DNA from: Paragordius varius
Taxonomy: Eukaryota; Nematomorpha
Direction of reading: 5' to 3'
Length of the DNA stretch: 64,000 nucleotides
NCBI GenBank assembly: GCA_964247055.1
Contig: OZ176056.1
Span: 5,580,001-5,644,000 of the forward strand
Below are positions 50,501 to 56,489 of this stretch, in pieces. A program made the translations under genes and the position numbers. Numbering within the stretch: the stretch's first letter is position 1; each line of letters opens with the position of its first letter. Below the pieces are notes generated by a model. It was given only the letters and a program-made list of their open reading frames with translations, searched no databases and was not told where the DNA came from.

Positions 50501-53500
50501 AACCTTGATGCAGTCTAGCGTTGGTTGGGAAGTTGCTTGTATTGCCGACATTGGTTCTAATGTTGTATTTTTTTAAGGTAGTAATATGATTCGTATAGTA
50601 AGTTGCTCTATTCCGTTCTTAGGCAATGCCCATTGAATTGTGGGAGCGTGGTATTTGATCAAACGCACGTTCAAGATCTACAAAGACATGATATAGCTTT
50701 TGTTTCTTTTCCAAATATTTTTCTTGTAAGCGTCTTGCAAACTGATTTGAATCTATGTTTATATGTTTTCTCAGCCTGTTTTCTAATATAATTTCGAATA
50801 ACTTAAATGTATCTTCCAGAAGTTTCAAAAGTCTGTAGGACGATGTTTTTAGTCGATCGTCTTTATTTTTATAAATGGGGATTATTATGCTGTTCTTCCA
50901 ATCGCTGGGAGTTTGGTTTGTTATTATTATTTGGTAAAAGAGTTTAGTCAGATACTCTGCAGTATCTTTGATGGGTCGGATGAGGTCGATTGAAAGGCTG
51001 CTTGGGGGAGCTTTGTTGCTTTCTAATTTATTGATTGCAGTTGTGACTTCATATATGGTGATTTCTTGTATGGGACCAGCTACTAATGTAACTGTGCTAA
51101 AATATTTGGTAGGATTTTTTTGGTTGACTTGTTTTTCTAAGTTTGTTTTCCAAATTTCTTTGACTTTCGAATCATCTTTGACACATTTTATGGTTTTAAC
51201 ATCTTTATTACTATTGTTAAGGTTTTTGAGTCTTTTTAAGATCGTTTGGTTTTTAAAATCTTTTTCTAAACTTTCTGCGATTTTAACAGATTTTTAATTA
51301 ATGGCGCGTCGAATGGCCTTTTGAACATCTCGTTTTTTATCATTATAAACTTTTTATCATCATTATTTTTGGCTTTTCTATTTTTTATAGGCTTCGCATT
51401 TTTCGCACAACAATGGTTTTATATCATTTTTCCACCACCAATTTTTTCGATGTCTCATAGGTTTAGTAAAGCCGCAATGTTTTTTGGCAGATGTAAGAGT
51501 TGTGGATTTAAAGTTTTTCCATAAAATTTCGACATTGTTTTGTTCCGGTAAATTTAAATCTGTGTTTTGAGTATAATAGGATAATCATTTTGGATGCTTT
51601 AATAGCTATATTTATTTTTTGTGGTTGAAATACGGTCTTACGAATTTTCTCAATAATTATAGATGCTGTAGTTAGCTTGTGTTGGTAAGAGGATTGATGG
51701 TAAGTTTTGATGTTTGTTAGATGTTTCCTAATGTTTTTCGAAATATCAAAGATGAGTGGTCACCAGAATTATATGTTATATGCTGATTGGTTTTTTTCTT
51801 AAAATGGGTATTTACAACTTTAAGTTGATTTGCATTACAAAATTCTAGTAAACTCTCACCCATCTTATCGAGAGTTTATATACCATTTCCGCCATGAACG
51901 CCATAGTAATCATTGCTATCATTACTTATATGGCAATTAAAATCACCACCAACAAAAGTTTGTTCGCTAAAAGAAGTTTTGTTCATCAAATCATAGAGGT
52001 CTTCCCAATATTCGTTTTGTTTCGCTTAGACCAGATTGAGGTGTGTAAGTTGAAACAATATTTATTACATTATTATTCATCAAAATTTTTGTTTGAATCA
52101 TTCTTGGATTTAGTCTTAATACATCAATTATGTTATCACGCTAGTTGTTTTCATGAAAATCGCAACACCACCTAGACCCTTGTCGTTTCCTTTATAGAAT
52201 AATGTATATCTAATTTTTTAATCCATCTCCTTTCAATGTGGCCTCTTGGATGCAACATATATCTATATTGTTTTGGCTAAGAAAGTTTTTTATCATTAAC
52301 ATTTTGTTTACTAGGGCACCCACATTCCATGCGAACTTCAGAACTGTTTTATTATTATTACTGAGGGTATTATTTATTTTATCAATAGTTATTTTGGTAA
52401 TTATTATTATTCAAAGTATATATCATTTAACCTTTGTTACAGTTTTGTAACTTCTAAAATAAGACAGCACCAAAACACGATTGAACCGAACAGCTGTCAT
52501 TAAAATCAAAAATCTAGTTTTTGTTGGAAAATGTAAGTCTGAAAGCTTTTTAAAGTTAATTATTTACATTTTCCAACTATATTATACATTTATTCTGCAG
52601 TTTTAAAGGATTTAAAAAAAGATATGGTATAATGCGCCTAAAAGGCCAAAGAAAGCACATTTTTAAATTAAGCTTCCATCTATCCTTTCGTTTTAGGTCC
52701 CAGGGTATCTGGGGTTTGTATGAACTAACTTTGTGAACAATGTTCTATCACAGACTTGTTCGTGTTCAATATTGAATTGTGATAGATCTTGGGTCTGTTT
52801 GGACCGTGTGAGTTTAGGGCGGTCTTTTCCGTTGGGGCCGGGTATGTTTAAATGTTGTATTTTTTGTACCCAGTTATCGGAATTCATACGTTGAATATGC
52901 CTATAATATCGCAATCATTTGATAGTTTTATGCACATCTCCTGTGATTTGAATCATGGTTGTTGTTTGTATTGATATTAAGACCGTGTTTATATAATTGT
53001 TTTGACCATATTAGATAATTTTGGGGTATTGAAATATCTTCTGCAGTAATTATAAGGTCGTCTGCGTAGACCTTTTCTAATATCTTATGTTTTGTAGTCA
53101 AATATAGATATGAAAAGAAGTGGGCTTAGGACAACCTGAGTATTCATACTAAAACACTCTGAATTCTTAACATGCAAGAACACAACTGATTGAGTTATGT
53201 AGATTAACATAATTAACCTAATGGATATTTTATCTACGTTGTTGTAGCGCAGTGATTCTATTATTAGTGCTCTAGCTACTGAGTCGTAAGCCTTTTCTAA
53301 ATAGACAAAGTGGAATAGTTTAAAACCTTTTTGCTAGGTATTTATCTTTTAATTGTCTGAGTGAGAAAATTATATCGATTGTGCTTTTACCCGTTGAAAA
53401 GGCCAATCGCATTGGATTAATTGATATGAGTTGGACGATACGATATAAGGCATATTTCAAAGATTTTTAACCCATGTTCAAGAAGTTATAAGGGCCTGTA

Positions 53501-54819
53501 TGAGAAACAGGTTAGGATATATCCTTTATTTTTAAAGATGGGAAATAAAATGCTTTTTTCCCAGTCTGTGGGTATTTTCATTTCAACTATTATTTTGTTA
53601 AATAAATTAGAAGCATGGAAATATAGGGTATTAATTTTATGATATAAAAACATAGTTCACTAGGCCCGAAGCCTTATTTGATTTGATTCGGTCTAAGGCA
53701 ATTTCAATTTTTTGTATTGTGAATGTCTTTAATGGACCACAACAGGGATCTCTGCCAGAATTTATGTTGGGTGTTAAAGGGTTGTTTAGATTTTGATTTA
53801 TAATTATTGAGAAAATTCGTAAGACCGTATTTCAACCACAACAAATAAATATAGCAAAATTAAAGCATCCAAAATTTCTGAATATACTCAAAACACAGAT
53901 TTACATTTACCGGAACAAAACGATGTCGAAATTTTATGGAAAATTTTTAATCCACAATTCTTACATCTGCCAAAAAACTTTGCGGCTTTACAAAACCTAT
54001 GAGACATCGAAAATTTGGTGGTGGAAAAATGATATAAAACCATTGTTTCGCGAAATATGCGAAGCCTATAAAAAATGGATCTTAAACTTTAAGATATTCA
54101 AATTTTAAATAGCTCTAGGATATAAAATTACCATAAAGGGTAATGGAGTGTTAAAAAAGTAAATAAGTAAAAATTAAAATTTTAGGTAAGTTAAATTTAC
54201 CTTCCACGTTGTGATAAGAGAGTATAGATATTGGCTCGTTATCACGATTCTATATATCATTATTAAATAAAAGGCTTTGAAATTGTTATCAAAATTAATT
54301 TTTTTGAAACAAAATATTAACTTACAGGATGATTAAGACTTCTTTGGATAATATTACGACTGAGTTGGGCCATATGCAAAGTATTTAACTTGGAAAACGA
54401 TTCCAAAATTAGGGGATTTATAATTTTTTTATAATAGGACAAAGCATAGCCGTAAAATTGAATCCCGTCTTCCTGGGTTAAAATAAAGGGATGAAAATGG
54501 CTGGCGCCTTCTATTGTAGTTTTGGATTTGAGATTGAAATCTGTATATATTTTAAAAAAATACTTTTTTCCTTTTTTGTGAGTAACTTTAATTTTATCCC
54601 ATATGGACAACATAACTATGGATTAAAAATTGAATATACAGAGACTATTGTATCATCATATTTAATATTAGTGGAATTGTGTTCGCAAATAATTGATGGT
54701 TGAAAATTATTATTTATAGGATTTGTATATTTATCTAAATTAAATAATATTATACCATGGTTTACAATTTTTAGCTCATTATTGGGGTTTAGACCTAAAA
54801 CCAAAAAATTTAAAACCAT
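21653..54819 (-). CDS. DENND5: DENND5 (Rab6-interacting protein 1) homologue, 35 coding exons
   Basis: DENND5 proteins are Golgi/endosome Rab-GTPase regulators (uDENN-cDENN-dDENN, RUN1, PLAT, RUN2). Every block is present in order. Coding exons (high to low): 54819-54640, 54615-54564, 54540-54326, 54249-54201, 49231-49189, 48702-48543, 48066-47920, 47844-47790, 47446-47308, 46636-46621, 46524-46448, 46378-46137, 45662-45543, 44984-44734, 43703-43391, 42915-42691, 42387-42184, 34853-34560, 34457-34362, 34067-33965, 33904-33877, 33818-33648, 33074-32870, 32768-32389, 32328-32268, 31538-31028, 30677-30522, 26621-26500, 26081-25936, 24998-24871, 24784-24648, 24581-24528, 24426-24167, 23310-23166, 22852-22519, 21830-21653. 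Phases agree throughout, giving about 2,000 codons against roughly 1,290 in human DENND5A; the extra length is mostly low-complexity insertions. The list has 36 pieces with the first exon split by a 24-nt intron. The start ATG 54819 has an in-frame TAA just upstream. Least certain are 46636-46621, 42387-42184, 34853-34560 and 32328-32268. Confidence 0.88.
22230..22415. mobile_element. MITE with CAGTAAAAATT ends
   Basis: It begins CAGTAAAAATTTAAATTATA after TA and folds back on itself. The acggacaaaacgtaaaatta block at the left pairs with taatattttacgtttcatccg-like sequence at the right, and aaggacaactatacttt pairs with aaagtatggttgtctttt. The right tip is slightly decayed. It is the same family as 724-1951 and 45010-45260, and lies in the intron before the last DENND5 exon. 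Confidence 0.6.
23617..23890. mobile_element. hAT-like MITE, degenerate
   Basis: It starts near aggagggatgcccagc and ends near ttagacactcct, with gtttcgcaggccgcattcg at the left and cgcgggccgcacataaag at the right, the same GC boxes as the element at 19745-20022. It lies in the DENND5 intron between exons 24167 and 23310. Confidence 0.45.
25192..25496. mobile_element. Foldback MITE, ATACCATTTACAC type
   Basis: It starts ATACCATTTACACACCTCAA followed by short tandem variants of a caaattcacc/cttgaacatt unit, and ends with the inverse (gggtgaattgaagtgtaaat). It lies in the DENND5 intron between exons 25936 and 24998. Family relatives are at 42987-43295 and 47521-47762. Confidence 0.6.
26790..26925. 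repeat. hAT-like repeat fragment
   Basis: The sequence aatgcggcctacgaagccgtt followed by gttgaaaaccc, preceded by tttcgaatgcgatccg, matches one end of the gcggcccgc repeat family. The partner end is missing. Confidence 0.4.
27130..27275 (-). repeat. tRNA-derived SINE, copy 1
   Basis: Read on the minus strand it opens with a tRNA-like part: GGTAGGGCACCGGACTCTTA (A-box region and a CTCTTA anticodon-loop-like segment as in tRNA-Lys), then AGTTCGAACCCC (B box). A shared non-tRNA body follows (ctgtcagccctgagcaggcg) and an A/G-rich tail (ggaaaaagg). It is about 146 bp long and lies in the DENND5 intron 26622-30521. It matches 48745-48925 along its length. Confidence 0.7.
27600..29710. mobile_element. 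Inverted-repeat element with about 600-bp arms
   Basis: Sequence 27610-28150 is repeated in inverted sense at 29090-29700. Examples are ataaggattctttggttag against ctaaccaaaggatccttat, gtagaagttccgctgtaggg against ccctacagcggaacttctac, and tgtttggtagaagcagtgtg against cacactgccgctaccaaaca. The loop is about 0.9 kb. One translation (ESANTIYMNCIVRLSKK, then MKFKEHVKSKF) is faintly GIY-YIG-like, so a Penelope-like origin is possible but weak. It sits in the DENND5 intron next to SINE copy 1. Confidence 0.6.
29850..30015. mobile_element. MITE with CAGTAGCGTTTGGAG ends, TA-flanked
   Basis: It has perfect-looking terminal inverted repeats (CAGTAGCGTTTGGAGTAAAA at the left and the inverse at the right, with inner tattagtccata/tatggactaata), bounded by TA on both sides. 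It is 166 bp with an oligo-T/A core. The Tc1/mariner-type target supports a mobile origin. It adjoins an (AT)n tract at 29819-29843. Confidence 0.7.
30522..34457 (-). CDS. DENND5: DENND5 exons for the linker and RUN1
   Basis: Exon 33818-33648 gives LSPTQISNAHWKFVGALLHE (relatives: [20 protein letters not shown]). Exon 33074-32870 begins TKRMLKEKL and ends GFVAENTLIG. Exon 32768-32389 continues MFCDLLCRVWSHG (relatives: ENTLIASLCDLLERIWSHG) and holds CALLHHLLLHI after a serine/lysine-rich insertion. Exon 30677-30522 gives SPIGFLRCWIKLQLERQTL (relatives: GKARAWVRLSMEKKLL). A 28-nt microexon (33904-33877) is flanked by good splice sites and is needed for phase. Confidence 0.88.
34873..34943. repeat. 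(AT)n microsatellite
   Basis: About 35 uninterrupted AT units, the longest in the window, just upstream (in the gene's sense) of the DENND5 exon 34853-34560. Shorter tracts of the same kind lie near 625-653, 1280-1307, 42132-42162, 45664-45704, 47484-47521, 48100-48124 and 54909-54951. Confidence 0.9.
35119..38060 (-). pseudogene. Ty3/gypsy retrotransposon, left arm of a palindrome
   Basis: Minus-strand reading starts in gag (ELIREIFICGLMEKQLEEEL at 37940-38040). A CCHC-like knuckle (CFKGHGRNHCGIQC near 37650-37690) follows, then a protease-like FDPKADISLISF with the DTG motif lost (near 37530). RT is next (MDKLLGDCKGTA near 36800, where relatives read YLDD). Then come RNase H/integrase scraps and an integrase C-terminal piece (35283-35471, LSYNIEDRGKVLGKH). 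Many stops and shifts are present. It is the inverted partner of 38070-41218 and lies in the 7.3-kb DENND5 intron 34854-42183. Confidence 0.82.
38070..41370 (+). pseudogene. Ty3/gypsy retrotransposon, right arm of a palindrome
   Basis: The plus strand has a gag tail with CSKCHGKNHFGSQC near 38310-38355, then a protease-like MLFDTKANISLISF (38430-38480; DTK instead of DTG). RT follows near 39200-39265 (QQIMDELLEDCKG, then YLDDVIVTG with an intact catalytic core). RNase H is at 39817-40080 (YGRKFDIRTDHKRII, MYYPGTEKAGSLSRLP). Integrase is at 40303-40733 (CSNCQKSP, IVTDNASYFKSGDF), with a C-terminal piece to about 41060. Frames are broken repeatedly. Sequence after 41218 continues past the left arm's end; a possible LTR start (TGATAAGTTATG) lies at about 41373. 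Confidence 0.82.
42184..43703 (-). CDS. DENND5: DENND5 exons for the end of cDENN and dDENN
   Basis: Exon 43703-43391 begins YHPFFYANLDTGQIFFPNSF (the xVDxDNHFIELP strand) and later has LPNHNALAKNVLQILTNLP. Exon 42915-42691 gives LPCMLAIQTAVNFMIRSKFA, matching LRIYQLNIQIREVFANRFT. Exon 42387-42184 gives MLFDKEAFL and FYSALFETQLFTTFL, matching NFDKASFL and FLETQMFASFI. A MITE (42987-43295) occupies the intron between the first two. The 42184 donor is chosen by phase only. Confidence 0.82.
42987..43295. mobile_element. Foldback MITE in a DENND5 intron
   Basis: It starts ATACTACTCATGTTCACC with tandem variants of (ttcaccttaaacatatcgaa / ttcgcctttaaacatttcaa), and ends with the inverse (attgagggttaaattggggc, then gtaaatggtat). 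It fills most of the intron between exons 43391 and 42915, and is the same family as 25192-25496. Confidence 0.6.
44734..47446 (-). CDS. DENND5: DENND5 exons for the cDENN domain
   Basis: Exon 47446-47308 gives IYATETMCIITDSSY, matching the LYVSKCICLITP strand of cDENN. Exon 45662-45543 gives DLPIFQYDIAWVLGIFDN and LLLEKQLLIVSK (relatives: [30 protein letters not shown]). Exon 44984-44734 gives the hallmark LIYPFEYNHVYVPLLPLSL followed by APVPFCMGL (relatives: FPFQWQHVYVPILPASLL, APVPYLMGL). A 16-nt microexon (46636-46621) is needed for phase. The match to DENND5 rather than DENND1/4 rests on HVYVP and APVPxxMGL. Confidence 0.88.
45010..45260. mobile_element. MITE with CAGTAAAAATT ends
   Basis: Left end TA-CAGTAAAAATTAAAGTTAT and right end AATTTTTACTG-TA, with inner inverted blocks (gtacgtaaaaatataa / ttatatttttacattcg). 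It is about 250 bp, with a TA target as in pogo/Tc1-type elements. It lies in the DENND5 intron just upstream of the cDENN exon 44984. Confidence 0.68.
47521..47762. mobile_element. Foldback MITE in a DENND5 intron
   Basis: It begins ATACCATTCTCACCTCATAC, with a caatttcaaatcaccttaaa unit, and ends with the inverse (aattgtttaagggtgattag, gaggtgtaaatagtat). An (AT)n tract directly precedes it. Confidence 0.6.
48745..48925 (-). repeat. tRNA-derived SINE, copy 2
   Basis: On the minus strand: ATGGTATAGTAGGTAGGGCG (A box), CCGGACTCTTACACTGCG, GAGTTCGAACCCC (B box), then the same tail body as copy 1 (ctgtcagccctgggcaggcg), with about 30 extra bases (gctaaagccttgacaaatcc) missing from copy 1. It lies in the DENND5 intron 48703-49188. 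Confidence 0.72.
48930..49020 (+). repeat. Half-element with minisatellite end
   Basis: Tandem variants of a caattcaaattccctctgtaa unit, like the left ends of the 25192-25496 family. No inverted partner was found, so it is probably a truncated copy. Confidence 0.4.
49550..52450 (-). pseudogene. LINE retrotransposon, degenerate but nearly full length
   Basis: Minus-strand order is as follows. An endonuclease start (NNIDICCIQEATLKGDGLKN near 52225-52300) is followed by the VGGDFNCHI motif near 51950. RT blocks come next (DLERAFDQIPRSHN near 50640-50690; a mutated YANDLVITT near 50415 where YADD is expected). The 3' domain follows (DSFVYLDDVISSQGNLQKAI near 50030-50080). Stops and shifts throughout. 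It lies in the 5.0-kb DENND5 intron 49232-54200. Confidence 0.75.
52640..53820 (-). pseudogene. Second LINE fragment (RT and 3' domain)
   Basis: The minus strand gives an RT core with intact KVYADDLIITAED near 53040-53085, an upstream KAYDSVARALIIESL-like block near 53240-53300, and a 3' domain RYYRHIQRMNSDNWVQKIQ (52840-52914). Truncated and frameshifted, it abuts the first LINE remnant. Confidence 0.7.
53821..54115 (+). repeat. Inverted LINE scrap
   Basis: This closely matches the reverse complement of about 51400-51650 (aaacacagatttacatttac, ccggaacaaaacgatgtcga, gaagcctataaaaaatgg). It is therefore a second copy of the same LINE segment in opposite orientation. Its open frame 53923-54108 is LINE-derived, not a host gene. 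Confidence 0.7.
54326..54819 (-). CDS. DENND5: DENND5 first exons: N-terminus and uDENN
   Basis: Residues after the start (FLVLGLNPNNEL) match the FVICGLD-type opening of DENND5. Next comes YDDTIVS, interrupted by a stop-containing 24-nt intron, then LCCPYGIKLKLL, matching the DQDAVGMLCMPKGLAF region of relatives. After a 23-nt intron the uDENN core follows: HFHPFILTQEDGIQFYGYAL, the FHxFxxTxEDG motif. The donor at 54325 is GTAAGT. Without the two mini-introns the protein would stop after about 70 residues, so the splicing is required for the gene to work. A further 21-nt candidate lies at 54735-54755. Confidence 0.85.
54541..54563 (-). other. 23-nt mini-intron in DENND5 (frame-restoring)
   Basis: On the minus strand this begins GTATTTTTTT and ends ATATACAG. 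Because 23 is not a multiple of three, removal shifts the frame and connects the LCCPYGIKLKLL frame to the NFNLKSK...HFHPFILT frame. Both belong to the same DENN domain, so a frame-restoring event is needed here. Confidence 0.8.
54616..54639 (-). other. 24-nt mini-intron in DENND5 (contains an in-frame stop)
   Basis: On the minus strand this begins GTATATTC and ends AATCCATAG. Its last codon in the upstream frame is TAG, which would end translation. Removing exactly 24 bases joins TIVS to LCCPYG and restores alignment with DENND5 relatives without a gap. Confidence 0.82.
54735..54755 (-). other. Candidate 21-nt mini-intron in DENND5
   Basis: On the minus strand this begins GTATAATA and ends TTTAATTTAG. 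It is in frame, has no stop, and would otherwise encode seven hydrophobic residues between VNH and DKYTN in a poorly conserved region. Homology does not settle it. Confidence 0.4.
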
Positions 54820-54849
54820 TCTCAATTTAAAAATTTAAATAATAACTTG

Positions 54850-54910
54850 AAATGGTAACAGATGTTAAATACACTGCGTCCAAAATTAGGGGTATAAAAA
54901 TATTCTATAG

Positions 54911-54954
<44 letters not shown>

Positions 54955-56485
54955 TCTGAGAGGATAATTGTTTAAAATATTATAGTGCTATGGTTTTGGC
55001 GCTTACAATTGATATAAGAAATATTATCACTTTTATAGTAACTGGTCCATATCAGAAAATAACAAAATTTGCGCACCTTTACACAAAATATTTTCAAAGA
55101 AAGGAGAATATAAGTTATATAACCTACATAAAAATATATTGAAAAAATTATTTTATTGATTTAAGCCATGAAAGTCCCAAATTGTCTCGCTTTTGTAAAA
55201 TGGGATAGTTCTCTTAATATAAACGCAAAAATAGGGATATTGTGGGATAAAGATTTGATAATTAGATATAAACTAAAAATATATTTTATAATGTATACTT
55301 TTTTATCAATTAATTTTTATCAGAGTTTTGTTGAGGTTTACTTTATACTCTTTTGAGGGATCACGGATATGGTATAAGAACGCTTTGAGATATTATAAAT
55401 ATATATTTAAATAAATCTTAGTTTCTTAACATATCACATCTGAAACAAAAATAATTGTTCTCTCTCAAAAGAAAAAATTGTTTTTTTACAGATATTTACT
55501 ATTTAAAAACAAACGAATCTTTAAATTAATGATGAAGCGATGAAAATGTTGAGTATATCCAATTTATAGAAGTAGTGTTTTTATAATATTTTATCGCATG
55601 TTTATGCCGTTTTTATCATCTTTTATTAGGGGTAGTACCTTAGAGCTTTTATTGTTATGAAAATTGCTTTGGTACATCTTCCCATGTATTAGATAAAAAA
55701 TATATATTTTACAGTTTTTTGACTGGTTATAAATTCTGATAGCCCCAAAACACGAATGAAGATGCACCGTGATATTTAAATCGATAAAAATCACATATTT
55801 TCTTGTGAATTGTATATAAAAGCCATCCAATGTTAATTATATATATTTGTGAACCATCGTATACATTTATTTGCCTGTTCTCATGATTTAAAATGTTTAA
55901 AAGGAAAAAGCGTCGAAATGGTTAATGAGGATTTTTTAAAATTTTTTTAGAAAAAATCATTCACTTAAAAGTGTAAATAAATCATATTTTTAAATTTGCC
56001 CAACTCTATAAATATTTATAAATATATTTATATTTTAAAAGACCGTGAGGTCACCAAAATATAGTAAGATGGGTGCCGATTAGACTTAAATGTCCTAACA
56101 AATTAGAGATGTACTCAAGTCCGTAAATTGTTATATTTCTTAAGCAAATTTTCTGATTAAAATTTTTCAACTGGAAACGAAATTAAAAAATTGGTGAAAG
56201 GGAAAAATTGTAGTTAATAGTATTTTAAAGTTCTATGTTTGATATTTGCCGCCAGTGGTGTCATATTTGGTGGATACTCATGTTAAAGTAATTTTGTATG
56301 GCATATTTAAAACATTTATGAGTTTTGATAACAGTTATTTATATAACTTCTTCATGTACATAGTACTGAAAACCGAAAATATTTTAATTCGATAATGTAA
56401 AGAAATAATTTATTAAAAATTAAAACGATTATCCCGCATTTACAAAATCTATATTAATGTACTTAAGGACAAACATATATAAGAT
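54850..56485. other. Upstream flank of DENND5
   Basis: AT-rich intergenic DNA between the DENND5 start and the LINE. It holds an (AT)n tract (54909-54951) and a scrap of the 4670-6040 repeat (about 55000-55090). I see no gene. The DENND5 promoter should be here, but no clear motif stands out. Confidence 0.4.
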
Positions 56486-56489
56486 TTAA

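Noticed and set aside
50968..52450. Plus-strand hydrophobic frames that look like membrane proteins
   Set aside because: They are complements of A-rich LINE coding sequence on the minus strand; T-rich complements always look hydrophobic.
53923..54108. Open frame starting MSKFYGKF on the plus strand as a small gene
   Set aside because: It is an inverted copy of part of the LINE at 51.4-51.65 kb.
54317..54613. DENND5 start as a frameshifted pseudogene
   Set aside because: A stop and a frame change looked like decay, but both vanish when GT...AG segments of 24 and 23 nt are removed, and all downstream exons are open with conserved motifs and good splice sites.
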